Positions 1 to 9,195 of a DNA stretch of 64,000 bases are shown piece by piece (position 1 is the stretch's first letter; the number at the start of each line of letters is the position of its first letter). Where the stretch lies: NCBI RefSeq assembly GCF_016595465.1, contig NZ_JAENIK010000013.1, positions 542,839 through 606,838 on the forward strand, written 5' to 3'. Both the position numbers and the translations under genes were made by a program. The notes below the pieces were generated by a model. That model saw only the letters and a program-made list of their open reading frames with translations, was not told the DNA's origin and ran no database searches. Source of the stretch: Luteolibacter yonseiensis. GTDB lineage: Bacteria; Verrucomicrobiota; Verrucomicrobiia; Verrucomicrobiales; Akkermansiaceae.

Positions 1-1581
1 CCCGGCGTCGCCGGACCGAAGCGTCCGCAGGACCGTATCGATGTGGACAACCTCAAGGCCAAATGGGGAGAACTTCTCGCCGCTCCTGTCGCGGAGGGTG
101 GTTTCGCCAAAACCGAATCCAAGACCGCCGTCGTCCACGTGAACAGCAAGGATGGCGTCGCTGACAAGATCGGCCACGGTTCCATCCTCATCGCAGCCAT
201 CACCAGTTGCACGAACACCTCGAACCCCAGCGTCATGCTGGCCGCCGGCCTCCTCGCCAAGAAGGCCAACGCCTACGGTCTCAAGGTGAACCCGTCCGTC
301 AAGACTTCGCTCGGACCCGGTTCCCGCGTGGTCACCGACTATCTCACCAAGACCGGCCTGCAGGAGGAACTCGACAAACTCGGCTTCCAGACAGTCGGCT
401 ACGGTTGCACCACCTGTATCGGAAACTCCGGCCCGTTGGACTCCGGCATTGAAGACGTTGTGAAAGCCGAGGACATCGTCGCCGCCTCAGTGCTCTCAGG
501 CAACCGCAACTTCGAGGCCCGTGTCCACCAGTCGGTGAAAGCGAACTTCCTCATGTCCCCACCCCTCGTGGTTGCCTACGCCCTCGCAGGCACGGTGGAC
601 ATCGACCTCGCCACCGAGCCCGTGGGCAAAACGCCGAAGGGCGAGCCGGTGTTCCTCGCCGACATCTGGCCATCCGGGCAGGAAATCACCGACGCGATGA
701 CCTCCTCGCTCAAACCGGACGTTTTCCAACGCCTCTACACCGGATTTTCCGACCAAAATCCGAAGTGGAACGAAATCAAGTCCTCCACCGGCGACGTCTA
801 CGAGTGGGATCGCGAATCAACCTATATCCAGGAACCTCCGTTCTTCGAAGGCTTCAGCCCCGCCCCGCGTGACATCGTGGAAATCCATGGCGCCCGGCCT
901 CTCGGTATTTTCGCGGACTCCGTCACCACGGACCACATCTCGCCCGCCGGAGCCATCAAGATGGACAGTCCCGCCGGACGCTACCTCAGGGAAAAGGGCG
1001 TCGGATTCGCGGACTTCAACTCCTATGGCTCACGCCGGGGCAACGACCGCGTCATGACACGCGGTACCTTCGCCAACGTCCGCATCAAGAACCTCATGGT
1101 TCCCGGCATCGAGGGCGGTGTCACCAGCATCGGAGGCGAAACCAAGGCCATCTACGACGCCGCCGCCATCTATCAGGAAGACACCATCCCCACCATCATC
1201 ATCGGTGGCGAGGATTACGGCATGGGCTCCTCACGCGACTGGGCGGCGAAAGGCACCAACCTCCTCGGGGTGAAGGCCGTCATCACCAAGTCCTTCGAGC
1301 GCATCCACCGCTCGAACCTCGTCGGCATGGGCGTCCTGCCCTGCAACTTCGTCAACAAGGAAGACTACGACAAAATCAAGGACCTCGCCGACGCCATATT
1401 CGATCTCACCGGCATCGACAACGACCTCAAACCCATGCAGACCGCGACCCTTCAGGTCCACCCGTCGACCGGCGAGAGTTTCGACGTCCCCGTCATCGTC
1501 CGCATCGATACTCCGGTCGAAAAAGACTACTATCGCGCGGGAGGCATCCTTCCCTACGTGCTGGCCCAGATTCTCGACTGA
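1..1581 (+). CDS. acnA: Aconitate hydratase A, C-terminal part (5' end outside window)
   Basis: Aconitase interconverts citrate and isocitrate in the TCA cycle through a [4Fe-4S] cluster. The reading frame is open from base 1 and already reads GPKRPQDR, a conserved internal aconitase segment, so the gene begins upstream of the window and the GTG at 43 is not a real start. Visible hallmarks are the cluster cysteines in SCTNTSNP and GYGCTTCIGNSG, and the swivel domain with TDHISPAGAIK, FNSYGSRRGNDRV and GEDYGMGSSRDWAAKG, ending in SFERIHRSNLVGMGVLPC. The swivel domain lies C-terminal, as in the AcnA/IRP branch rather than AcnB. Roughly the last 525 residues are present. It converges on nadB. 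Confidence 0.95.
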   Translation, partial: PGVAGPKRPQDRIDVDNLKAKWGELLAAPVAEGGFAKTESKTAVVHVNSKDGVADKIGHGSILIAAITSCTNTSNPSVMLAAGLLAKKANAYGLKVNPSVKTSLGPGSRVVTDYLTKTGLQEELDKLGFQTVGYGCTTCIGNSGPLDSGIEDVVKAEDIVAASVLSGNRNFEARVHQSVKANFLMSPPLVVAYALAGTVDIDLATEPVGKTPKGEPVFLADIWPSGQEITDAMTSSLKPDVFQRLYTGFSDQNPKWNEIKSSTGDVYEWDRESTYIQEPPFFEGFSPAPRDIVEIHGARPLGIFADSVTTDHISPAGAIKMDSPAGRYLREKGVGFADFNSYGSRRGNDRVMTRGTFANVRIKNLMVPGIEGGVTSIGGETKAIYDAAAIYQEDTIPTIIIGGEDYGMGSSRDWAAKGTNLLGVKAVITKSFERIHRSNLVGMGVLPCNFVNKEDYDKIKDLADAIFDLTGIDNDLKPMQTATLQVHPSTGESFDVPVIVRIDTPVEKDYYRAGGILPYVLAQILD

Positions 1582-1726
1582 CCACACCGGGAGCGCGGAA
1601 TTCATTCGCGCGAACCGGCGTCATGCGCAAAGGAAACCCTACGAAACAACCGGACGCACGGGCTCCATGGGTTCTATGGATTTTATGGGAAAGCAGCATG
1701 GCGGTTGGGAGCCGCCGCCACGATGC

Positions 1727-1749
1727 GCGCGCCATTCCCACTGGCGCGT
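1727..1749. terminator. Hairpin between convergent acnA and nadB
   Basis: A perfect 7-bp inverted repeat, CGCGCCA...TGGCGCG (1728-1734 with 1742-1748), has a 7-base loop and is followed on the plus strand by TTTC. It lies about 145 bp after the acnA stop and just beyond the nadB stop. A terminator role is plausible but the U-run is short. The rest of the 1582-1758 gap shows nothing recognisable. Confidence 0.3.
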
Positions 1750-1758
1750 TTCAAATAC

Positions 1759-3372
1759 CTAAAACTTCCTGATCACCGTGTCCGTGCAAAGCCGCTCGTC
1801 CGTGTTCGGATGGTCCAGCGTGTAGTGCAGCCCGCGGGATTCCTTGCGGCGGGTGGCGCATTCGACGATGAGGCCAGCCACCGCCACGAGATTCCGCAGT
1901 TCCAAGATGTCGGCGTTCACGCGGTGGCCCCAGTAGAATTCCCGCACTTCCTTTTTCAAATTCCGCAGGCGGGCGGTGGCGCGGCGCAGGCGGTTGTCCG
2001 TGCGGACGATGGAAACATAATCCCACATCAGGCGGCGGATCTCGTCCCAGTTGTGATAGATCACCACCAGTTCGTCCGGCTCGGCGGTGTCGCCATGCGA
2101 CCACTCGGGAACCGGCGGTGTTTCCGGCACCGGTTTTCCCGGCGGGTGCATGCGCATCATTTCCTCAAGCGCGCGGCGCGCGACGACGTTTCCTTCCAGC
2201 AGCGAGTTGGAAGCAAGGCGGTTCGCTCCATGCAGGCCGGTGCAGCCGACCTCCCCCACGGCATAAAGCCCCCGCAAGGAAGTCTTCCCGTTCACGTCCG
2301 TGAGGATGCCCCCGCACATGTAATGCGCGGCGGGAACTACAGGAATCGGCTGGGTTTCGCAATCCAGCCCGAACCTGAGCAGCGTCTGATAGATATAGGG
2401 GAAACGCTCCTTCATGAAACCCTTCGGCTTGTGGGTCACGTCCAGGTAAACACAGGACGCACCGGTGCGCTTGATCTCGCGGTCGATGGCACGGGCGACG
2501 ATGTCACGAGGGGCGAGTGAACCACGCGGATCGATTTTTTTCGTGAAATCCTCACCCTTCGAATTGATGAGGATTCCACCCTCGCCACGCACCGCCTCGC
2601 TGACGAGGAAGGACCTGGCTTCCGGACCGGTCGCGCCGGGGTTGTAGAAACAGGTGGGGTGGAATTGGATGAACTCCATGTTCGCGATGCTCGCGCCCGC
2701 GCGCCAGCCGAGCGCCACCCCGTCACCGGTCGCGGAGTCCGGATTGGTGGTGTAGAGATAGACTTTTCCGCAACCTCCGGCGGCAAGAACCACCCGGTCC
2801 GAGCGGAAGACCTTCACCTCGTTCGTCTTTGTCTCCAGCACATACGCTCCGATCACGCGATCGTCCACCGCCGCGCCAAGCTTGGCCGTGGTGATGAGGT
2901 CGATGACAAAGTGATCTTCCAAAAGAGTGAGATTCGGCGTCTTGCGGGCGGTTTCGATCAGTGCCTGGGCGATTTCACGGCCCGTGGTGTCCCGGGTGTG
3001 CAGGATGCGGCGGTGTGAATGCCCCCCTTCCTTTCCCAGCTCGAAATGGCCATTCTCCTGGTCGAAGGAAACCCCGTAATCCACGAGGTCCTCGATCGCC
3101 GCAGCCCCCTCGCCCACGATGGTGCGCACGGCCTCTTCCTTGCAAAGCCCCGCCCCCGCATCCAGCGTGTCCGCCACATGCAGTTCCTCGGTGTCTCCGG
3201 CGTCACGCTCGTCCGGAGATAAGACGGAAGCAATCCCTCCCTGGGCCCAGGCCGTGTTCGACTCATAGGCGTCGCCCTTGGTCAGTACGATCACCGAACC
3301 ATGTTTCGCGGCCCGTAAGGCAAAGGAAAGTCCGGCCACACCCGCGCCGATCACCAGGAAATCTGCTGTCAT
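1759..3372 (-). CDS. nadB: L-aspartate oxidase
   Basis: NadB oxidises L-aspartate to iminoaspartate with FAD, the first step of de novo NAD synthesis before quinolinate synthase (NadA). The protein opens with the FAD-binding Rossmann motif GAGVAGLSFALRAA and contains TAWAQGGIASV, the substrate-region GGHSHRRILHTRDTTG and the C-terminal FAD segment YAVGEVGCTGLHGANRLASNSLLEG, all typical of NadB rather than succinate dehydrogenase SdhA. I chose the ATG at 3372 (MTADFLVIGAG), which places the dinucleotide fold at the N-terminus. A longer frame to 3423 only adds an atypical basic extension. Length is about 537 aa, normal for NadB. It is divergent from bioD (95-bp gap); nadA and nadC are not in the window. 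Confidence 0.93.
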   Translation of the reverse strand: MTADFLVIGAGVAGLSFALRAAKHGSVIVLTKGDAYESNTAWAQGGIASVLSPDERDAGDTEELHVADTLDAGAGLCKEEAVRTIVGEGAAAIEDLVDYGVSFDQENGHFELGKEGGHSHRRILHTRDTTGREIAQALIETARKTPNLTLLEDHFVIDLITTAKLGAAVDDRVIGAYVLETKTNEVKVFRSDRVVLAAGGCGKVYLYTTNPDSATGDGVALGWRAGASIANMEFIQFHPTCFYNPGATGPEARSFLVSEAVRGEGGILINSKGEDFTKKIDPRGSLAPRDIVARAIDREIKRTGASCVYLDVTHKPKGFMKERFPYIYQTLLRFGLDCETQPIPVVPAAHYMCGGILTDVNGKTSLRGLYAVGEVGCTGLHGANRLASNSLLEGNVVARRALEEMMRMHPPGKPVPETPPVPEWSHGDTAEPDELVVIYHNWDEIRRLMWDYVSIVRTDNRLRRATARLRNLKKEVREFYWGHRVNADILELRNLVAVAGLIVECATRRKESRGLHYTLDHPNTDERLCTDTVIRKF

Positions 3373-3467
3373 GTGCCGCGAGCATGAACGGACCCGCCCC
3401 GTGGAAAAAGGCAAATTTGTCACTCACCCGCCTTGACCCCGCCGCCCCGGCAAGCCACCCCTTCCCC

Positions 3468-4097
3468 ATGAGTTTTTTCATCACCGGCACCGATACCGAC
3501 GTCGGCAAGACCTATGTCACCCGCCTGATCATCGAAAGCCTGCGCGCCGAGGGCCGCGATGCCGTCGGCTACAAGCCGGTTTCCTGCGGAGACCGCGGAG
3601 ACGCCACCATCCTGTCCGAAGTCTCGGGCGGCGTGGACTTGGATGAAATCAACCCGGTTTCCCTCAATACCCCCCTCGCCCCCTATGTCGCGGGCATGCT
3701 GGAGAACCGGACCGTCGATCCGGCCGAACTCATCGCCGGATACCACAACCTCGCCGGAAAACACGCACAGGTGGTCGTGGAAGGGGCGGGCGGCTGGGAG
3801 GTTCCCATCGCCGCCAATTACCGCGTCTCCGATCTCGCCGCCGATTTGAAACTGCCCGTCGTCCTCGTCGCGGGAAACAAGCTTGGCGCCTTGAACCACA
3901 TCATCCTCACCGTGAACGCCATCCGGGCCAAGGGACTCACCTGCGCGGGCATCGTGCTGAACCAGTTGGAGGACGAGATGGATACCGCCATGATCACGAA
4001 CAAGGGCGTGGTGGAGGATCTCACCGGCGTTCCGCTGTTGGAGCACATCATCCACGGCCAGGATTTCCTCGATGTGGACGCGTTTTTGAAAATTTAA
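3468..4097 (+). CDS. bioD: ATP-dependent dethiobiotin synthetase
   Basis: BioD forms the ureido ring of dethiobiotin from 7,8-diaminopelargonate, CO2 and ATP, the penultimate step of biotin synthesis. The 209-aa protein begins MSFFITGTDTDVGKTYVTR, a P-loop in the position and form typical of BioD, followed by YKPVSCG and VVVEGAGGWEVPI, matching the conserved EGAGG substrate loop. The start at 3468 puts the P-loop at residues 8-16; the frame is open far upstream into the nadB antisense strand but without homology. No other bio genes are adjacent, so it appears to stand alone. No Shine-Dalgarno sequence is visible before the ATG. Confidence 0.92.
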   Translation: MSFFITGTDTDVGKTYVTRLIIESLRAEGRDAVGYKPVSCGDRGDATILSEVSGGVDLDEINPVSLNTPLAPYVAGMLENRTVDPAELIAGYHNLAGKHAQVVVEGAGGWEVPIAANYRVSDLAADLKLPVVLVAGNKLGALNHIILTVNAIRAKGLTCAGIVLNQLEDEMDTAMITNKGVVEDLTGVPLLEHIIHGQDFLDVDAFLKI

Positions 4098-4147
4098 CCG
4101 CATTCCGGGAACACATCTCCGGTTCGCGACATTAATATACGAATCGC

Positions 4148-4678
4148 ATGCCGGACTCAGAAGCATTCACCCGCGTCATCGCGGAGCACCACTCAAGCCT
4201 GCGCCACTACATCGGCGGCTTCGGGGTGAATCCCGCGTGGGTGGATGACATCGCGCAGGACACCTTCCTCGTCGTCTATCGGAAGTGGGATGAGTTCCTC
4301 GCCGTGGACAATCCCGGGGCATGGCTGCGAACCGTCGCGAAAAACCTGGTGTTGAACGAAACCGCCAAACTCAACCGGCGCGAACGTTTGTTCAGCCACA
4401 ACCTCACCAAGCTTCTCGTGGAGGCGGAGGACGCGCAGACATCCACACCTCCTCCGCCCATGCCTCCGGAGACGCTCGAAGCCCTGCGCGCCTGCCTCGG
4501 CCACCTGACGAAAAAAACCCGTGGCGTCATCGAGGCACGCTACTTCGGAAACATGAACTCTTTCCAAATCGGCCAGGAGATGGCGATGAAACCGGCCGCC
4601 GTCAGGAAACTGCTTTTTCACGCACGCCAGTCGCTCGCCGAGTGCCTGCGCGGGAAACCCATCGAAGTCCACTGGTAA
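4148..4678 (+). CDS. ECF-type RNA polymerase sigma factor
   Basis: This 176-aa protein has the two-domain ECF sigma layout. Region 2 spans roughly residues 10-80 (WVDDIAQDTFLVVYRKWDEF, then AWLRTVAKNLVLNE). Region 4 spans about 115-170 and has a helix-turn-helix-like segment, SFQIGQEMAMKPAAVRKLLF. It resembles the sigma factors common in Planctomycetes and Verrucomicrobia. Its stop overlaps the start of the next gene (TAATG at 4676-4680), so it is translationally coupled to a FecR-like membrane protein, the presumed sigma regulator. A GGGAAC box at 4107-4112 could be an ECF -35 element for autoregulation, but I cannot identify a convincing -10. Confidence 0.88.
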   Translation: MPDSEAFTRVIAEHHSSLRHYIGGFGVNPAWVDDIAQDTFLVVYRKWDEFLAVDNPGAWLRTVAKNLVLNETAKLNRRERLFSHNLTKLLVEAEDAQTSTPPPPMPPETLEALRACLGHLTKKTRGVIEARYFGNMNSFQIGQEMAMKPAAVRKLLFHARQSLAECLRGKPIEVHW

Positions 4679-6042
4679 TGGCCGAGAAAATCCCAAGCGA
4701 AACCATCGATCTCATCGAACGCCTCATGGAGGGAACGCTCGATGACGCCGGGCATGCGCGGCTGATGGAACTCATCGACAAAAACCCCGCGTTGCTCGGC
4801 AGGATCGCCGGCCACCTGGACATCTCCTCCACCTTGCACCTGGCGGCGCGGCAGGAAGAAGATTTTGCCAGCCGCACGGCCAGCCATGTCATCAGGATCG
4901 CCGAGGAGGGGGAATTCGCGTTCGCCCGGCGGGTGAAGCGGCGGGTGGCCCGTGGCCGTATGGTCAAAGGCCTGGCTGCGGCAGCGGTGCTGACGCTGGC
5001 CGGGTTTCACTTCTTTTACAATCCCGCCCCGCGGGGCGAGCGGGTCGCGCTGCTGTTGAGGATGAACCACGACAACCAGGTGATTTCCTCGAAACCGATC
5101 TACTCGGGCACCGTGATCGAGGAAACGAGCGGCCTCGTCCGGCTCGATTTCAAGAACGGTGCCGTCGCCGCTGTCGAAGGGCCGATGAAGCTCAAGGTCG
5201 TCTCCGGCATGGCGATCGAACTGGAATCCGGCCGTATGAACGGCTGGTGCCCGGACACGGCGCACGGTTTCAAGGTTCATACGAAATCCGCCGTCCTCAC
5301 CGACCTCGGCACCTCCTTCGGAATCACCACCACCCAGGATGGCAAGTCGGAGTTCATGGTGCTGGACGGATTGGTGGAGGTGGAGAAAGGCGATGAGAAG
5401 ATCCGGCTGGAGGAGGGAGCCGCGATCAAGTCCAGCATGGACCAAGCGATGCGCGCCGTGGCATTCGACCCTTCCGCGTTCACCAAAACCTGGCCTTTTT
5501 CAAACGGCATCCTCACCACCCGTGGAGCGGTGATCCCCGCTCCTCCCGATACGGCGGAGAAACTCGCGCTGTTGGAAAATGACAAACACATCCTCGTCAT
5601 CCCCGAGCGGCGGGGAATCCCCTTTGATCACGAGATCCAGGCCGAAATCACCGAACCGGGGACCTTGCCCGGTGATATCAGCGGCGAAGTCCGGACCTTG
5701 TCCCCGGTCTCCGGAAAGCGGCTGAGCAGCTTCCTCATCCGCTACAATCCTGTGGGAGTGATCAGCGAGGAACATTTCCTGTGTTTCGAGGGTGAGGTCA
5801 CCTTCGACCGGCCGGTCCTCGCGATTTCCTGCCTGAACGGACCCCTCGCCCATGGCGACCCTGTCTTTTCCACCGCCCGATGGCCGGATCCGCTCCGGGG
5901 CATCGAACTCAGCCAGAGGCTCAATCCTCCCGACAGCGTCACCCTCTCCCCCGACAGAAGGACCGTGAAACTCATTTTCTACGCCGGAGCATCCACCGAC
6001 GACGTGCGTGTGATTCTGGAAGACTCCGCCAACGGAGGGTAG
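4678..6042 (+). CDS. FecR-domain membrane protein, putative sigma regulator
   Basis: The 454-aa product has a cytoplasmic N-terminal region (about 1-92), one transmembrane helix (about 96-115) and a periplasmic FecR-like domain (about 125-260; for example VRLDFKNGAVAAVEGP and VLTDLGTSFGITT). FecR-type proteins bind and control the adjacent ECF sigma factor. The last 190 residues form a separate beta-rich region (FEGEVTFDRPVLAISCLNGPL, LSPDRRTVKLIF). From memory this resembles a segment recurring in secreted Planctomycete/Verrucomicrobial proteins; I cannot name it. The start overlaps the sigma stop by one base, so a longer frame beginning at 4321 is ignored. No TonB-dependent receptor accompanies the pair, so this is not a canonical Fec-type siderophore circuit. 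Confidence 0.85.
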   Translation: MAEKIPSETIDLIERLMEGTLDDAGHARLMELIDKNPALLGRIAGHLDISSTLHLAARQEEDFASRTASHVIRIAEEGEFAFARRVKRRVARGRMVKGLAAAAVLTLAGFHFFYNPAPRGERVALLLRMNHDNQVISSKPIYSGTVIEETSGLVRLDFKNGAVAAVEGPMKLKVVSGMAIELESGRMNGWCPDTAHGFKVHTKSAVLTDLGTSFGITTTQDGKSEFMVLDGLVEVEKGDEKIRLEEGAAIKSSMDQAMRAVAFDPSAFTKTWPFSNGILTTRGAVIPAPPDTAEKLALLENDKHILVIPERRGIPFDHEIQAEITEPGTLPGDISGEVRTLSPVSGKRLSSFLIRYNPVGVISEEHFLCFEGEVTFDRPVLAISCLNGPLAHGDPVFSTARWPDPLRGIELSQRLNPPDSVTLSPDRRTVKLIFYAGASTDDVRVILEDSANGG

Positions 6043-6252
6043 CACTACGGGCTGCCCGATTACCCCTTCGTTTCACCGCTTCATTCCCACTTTCACATCC
6101 GGAACGGTTCCCGCCATGAAAACCACCACGCGAACCCCTTGGTAACTGAAGCACCGTCCGATTTTCACCTCTCCTCCCCCAGAAACAAACCATTCCAGCC
6201 GCCCACGGCAGAATATCGAATCCACCATCTCCAACGACACGTCCGACCGACC

Positions 6253-7746
6253 ATGAAAAAAGCCGCCTGTCTCATCGCCCTCCTGGCCCTGCCACCCCAC
6301 CTCGGGGCGCAGGAAAAATCAAAACCCAACGTCCTTCTCATCTGTGTGGACGATCTCAAGCCCACCATCGGCGCGTATGGAGACAAGCTGGCGGTCACAC
6401 CGAATCTCGACCGCCTCGCCGCCCGCGGCATGCGTTTCGACTACGCCTATTGCAACCAGTCCGTCTGCTCCGCCTCGCGGAACAACCTCATGCTCGGCTC
6501 GCGCAGCACCTCGCTCGGCATCTACGACCTCTCGCAGAACTTCCGCAAGGCGGTGCCGGATGCCGTCACCCTGTCGCAATATTTCATGAACAACGGCTAC
6601 CGCGCCGAAGCCGTCGGCAAGATCCTCCACTCCGGTCATGGCAACAGCGACGACGCCGCCTCATGGTCCGTCCCGACCATCACTGAAAAAGTCGTGGAAT
6701 ACGCGGACCCCGCCAGCTCCGCCGGGGGCAGGCTGACCCGCGAGGAGGCCTATTTTTCAAACAAGGAACTCGGCCGCATCGGCCAGCTTCCGAAAGGCGC
6801 CGCATGGGAGATCGCCGATGTCCCGGACAACGCCTACTCCGACGGCCGCATCGCGGATGAAGGTATCAAGCGCCTCCAGGCGGCGGCGGAACGGAAAGGC
6901 ACGCCCTTTTTCCTCGGCATCGGCTTCACCAAGCCGCACCTGCCCTTCACCGCGCCGAGGAAATACTGGGACATGCACGACCCCACGAAATTCAAACTCG
7001 CAGAAAACACCAAACCACCCCAGGACGCTCCACCTCTCGCTGGAAAAAAAGGCGGGGAGATCACCAACTACGAACCGATCCCGGACAACGGCAAGGTCGA
7101 CGATGAGAATGCCCGCAAGCTCATCCACGGCTACTACGCCGCCACCAGCTACATGGACGCCCAGCTCGGCCGCGTGCTTGATGAGCTGGACCGCCAGAAA
7201 CTCTGGGAAAACACGATCATCGTCCTCTGGGGCGACCACGGCTGGCATCTCGGCGACCACGGCTACTGGACGAAGCACACCAATTACGAGCAGGCCAACC
7301 ACATCCCGCTGCTCATCATCGCCCCCGGTATGAAACCCGGTTCCACCCGCCAGCTCACCGAGACCGTGGACATCTACCCTACGGTCACCGAGCTTGCTGG
7401 ATTGCCAAAACCTTCCGTTCCGCAGCCCATCGACGGAGTCAGCCTCATTCCCGTGCTCAAGGACCCCTCCGTGAGACTGCGCGATCACGCCTACCACTGC
7501 TTCCCGCGTGGCGAGGGCCGCATCGGCCGGGCCATCCGCACCGAGCGCTACCGCTTTGTCGAGTGGAAAGTCCCCGGAGCCCCCGCCGACACCGCCAAGC
7601 TCGAACTCTACGACTACAAGGAAGACCCCACCGAGAAACAGAACCTTGCCACGAAGCAACCGGAAGTCGTCAAGGAGATGCAAGCCATCCTCGCCCGCCA
7701 CCCCGAAGCCGAGCCAAAGCCGCTGGCACGGAAGGAAAAGAAGTAA
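6253..7746 (+). CDS. Secreted sulfatase, iduronate-2-sulfatase-like
   Basis: A 497-aa type I sulfatase that hydrolyses sulfate esters, probably on sulfated polysaccharide. It begins with a signal peptide (MKKAACLIALLALPPHLGAQ), then PNVLLICVDDLKPTIGAYGD, where the paired aspartates bind the metal. The catalytic signature is C72-S-A-S-R76, in which Cys72 would be converted to formylglycine by a maturase not present in this window. The CVDDL...GAYGD and CSASRNNLMLG segments fit the iduronate-2-sulfatase-like branch. WGDHGWHLGDHG supplies further active-site residues. The ATG at 6253 gives a clean signal peptide; an upstream in-frame start at 6139 does not. It lies 210 bp after the FecR-like gene and may be part of its regulon. 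Confidence 0.9.
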   Translation: MKKAACLIALLALPPHLGAQEKSKPNVLLICVDDLKPTIGAYGDKLAVTPNLDRLAARGMRFDYAYCNQSVCSASRNNLMLGSRSTSLGIYDLSQNFRKAVPDAVTLSQYFMNNGYRAEAVGKILHSGHGNSDDAASWSVPTITEKVVEYADPASSAGGRLTREEAYFSNKELGRIGQLPKGAAWEIADVPDNAYSDGRIADEGIKRLQAAAERKGTPFFLGIGFTKPHLPFTAPRKYWDMHDPTKFKLAENTKPPQDAPPLAGKKGGEITNYEPIPDNGKVDDENARKLIHGYYAATSYMDAQLGRVLDELDRQKLWENTIIVLWGDHGWHLGDHGYWTKHTNYEQANHIPLLIIAPGMKPGSTRQLTETVDIYPTVTELAGLPKPSVPQPIDGVSLIPVLKDPSVRLRDHAYHCFPRGEGRIGRAIRTERYRFVEWKVPGAPADTAKLELYDYKEDPTEKQNLATKQPEVVKEMQAILARHPEAEPKPLARKEKK

Positions 7747-7783
7747 GCTCCCCCGGTTCACCAGCTACCTGAAGCAGCCAAGT

Positions 7784-7810
7784 CGGAGGGTCTGACTCAG
7801 GCTGACCCGG
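7784..7810. repeat. 27-bp intergenic repeat, copy 1 (3' of sulfatase)
   Basis: The stretch CGGAGGGTCTGACTCAGG followed by CTGACCCGG recurs at 11036-11061 with 24 of 26 positions identical by eye. It contains the inverted ends GGGTC...GACCC. Both copies sit shortly after the stop codon of a secreted carbohydrate-active enzyme gene. Confidence 0.5.
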
Positions 7811-7848
7811 CAGCAACGGCGAAGTTTCCCAGGACGCCATCCAGGCAC

Positions 7849-7879
7849 GATCCCCCCCCCCGACAAAGGGGGCGGGATC
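7849..7879. other. Strong hairpin with a run of ten cytosines
   Basis: GAT plus a C10 run (7852-7861) can pair with GGGGGCGGGATC (7868-7879), giving a stem of about 12 bp with one mismatch. It lies about 100 bp after the sulfatase stop and 95 bp before the lipoprotein gene. No U-run follows, so a rho-independent terminator is uncertain. The homopolymer could vary in length by slippage but lies outside any reading frame. Confidence 0.4.
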
Positions 7880-7973
7880 GCATTGTCATCCCCCTCCCCC
7901 GAAGAAGTCCCCTATTCCGCGTTTGGACTGGCCATCATCGCCCGGATTTCCCACGTTCGAGCGTTCACCGGAA

Positions 7974-8483
7974 ATGCGTGCCGCCCTCATCCCATTGCTG
8001 ATCGGTCTCTCCCTCGCTGCCTGCAAACAGGAAGGTCTCGATTCACGCGCGGCAACTCCGGTTTCCGAAACCCGGGTTCCGGAGAAACCAATGATCCGAT
8101 CCATTCGCTCTGTCGGCACGGATGACGCATTCGGGGTGATGTTGAACGGAGATCGTGCCACTTTTTCGCAGGGATCCGCGAAATCCAACAGAATCAATCT
8201 ACCGTATGCCGAAGGTTTGAAGATACTCGAAGATTTCTACGCCATTCCCGGCATCGAGGCATACCGGGGCAAAAAATCCGACAACCGGCAGACCTCCATC
8301 CACCATCTCATCCATGTTTACGACGAAATGCCCGAACGCTATTCCGAGGAATGGGTGGACTATGTCATTCCGAAGGACAAGGTCGCGGGAAACCCGCCTC
8401 TGGCGAAATGGTTCGCGGCGATAGACACCCTCCGGGAACGTGCCGGCAAGGGCGGCGATGCATCCCGCCAACCGGCTCCGTGA
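7974..8483 (+). CDS. Hypothetical lipoprotein
   Basis: A 169-aa protein starting MRAALIPLLIGLSLAACKQ, a type II signal peptide with lipobox LAAC (Cys18), so it is probably anchored in an envelope membrane. I do not recognise the mature domain. It contains a region rich in charged and aromatic residues (LKILEDFYAIPGIEAYRG, YSEEWVDYVIPKDK). The ATG at 7974 was chosen because it begins the signal peptide; a frame open from 7923 adds 17 residues that would spoil it. The next gene follows after 25 bp in the same direction, so the two are likely co-transcribed. Confidence 0.65.
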   Translation: MRAALIPLLIGLSLAACKQEGLDSRAATPVSETRVPEKPMIRSIRSVGTDDAFGVMLNGDRATFSQGSAKSNRINLPYAEGLKILEDFYAIPGIEAYRGKKSDNRQTSIHHLIHVYDEMPERYSEEWVDYVIPKDKVAGNPPLAKWFAAIDTLRERAGKGGDASRQPAP

Positions 8484-8508
8484 CAAGCATTCAATCACAA
8501 ACCTGATC

Positions 8509-9012
8509 ATGAAATACATTGTCCATAGCAGGATCGGAGGAACATCGCTGGTCCTCCTTGCGTTCGCCTGCTGGCTCTGTGCCTCAGCCCTGATTCCCCG
8601 GGTCTCGGATTGGTATTTCGTGGCCACCTACTCCATCGCAGCATCCGCGTTTTTCATCGTCGGCTGTTTTCTCCCCGAGTATCGCGACAAACGTTACATC
8701 CTTGGCCGCAGGTCGGTTCTTCAGTTGATGGCGACTTTTTTCGGGCTTGCTGGCATCTCATCCGTCAACACCGGCCTGGTTCAAGCGACACGACATTCGT
8801 CAACCTGGCTTCCGTCGGTTTTGTGCCTCGCATCCTTTGTCATTCCGTTTGGAATTTATCACATCGCGACTTTTTTGGTACGCGGTATCCACGCTCCGGT
8901 GCGATATGCGGCCGATCATCCAGGAATAGTTCCCGTCGGCCCGGCCAAGCCCGGCTCTTTGGGACAGGAAGCCACCCCAGCGGATCCATGTCCTCTAAAA
9001 GGGAGGCGATGA
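8509..9012 (+). CDS. Small integral membrane protein of unknown function
   Basis: The 167-aa product has four predicted transmembrane helices, roughly residues 11-30, 38-57, 72-90 and 100-124, followed by a short soluble tail rich in proline and glycine. No family is recognised. The start at 8509 (MKYIVHSRIGG) was preferred over an in-frame ATG at 8440, which would overlap the upstream lipoprotein gene by 44 bp. Its codon use resembles a real gene but conservation evidence is lacking. Confidence 0.5.
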   Translation: MKYIVHSRIGGTSLVLLAFACWLCASALIPRVSDWYFVATYSIAASAFFIVGCFLPEYRDKRYILGRRSVLQLMATFFGLAGISSVNTGLVQATRHSSTWLPSVLCLASFVIPFGIYHIATFLVRGIHAPVRYAADHPGIVPVGPAKPGSLGQEATPADPCPLKGRR

Positions 9013-9195
9013 CATTCCCATGAAATGACCGAGATTCTTGGCGGCCTCCACGCGTCTTTTGAAAAAATCCGAGAAGCCGGTTTAGCCGACCATGACGTCC
9101 CATGTCCCCCATTTCAAACTTGCCCGTATTCCCGCGCCCGACCACCTTGTGAATCCCTGCGTCCGACCTGGCGCATCACGCCCATTTTCATTTCC

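Noticed and set aside
41..45. ATG/GTG near the left edge as aconitase start
   Set aside because: The frame is open from base 1 and reads conserved internal aconitase residues before this point.
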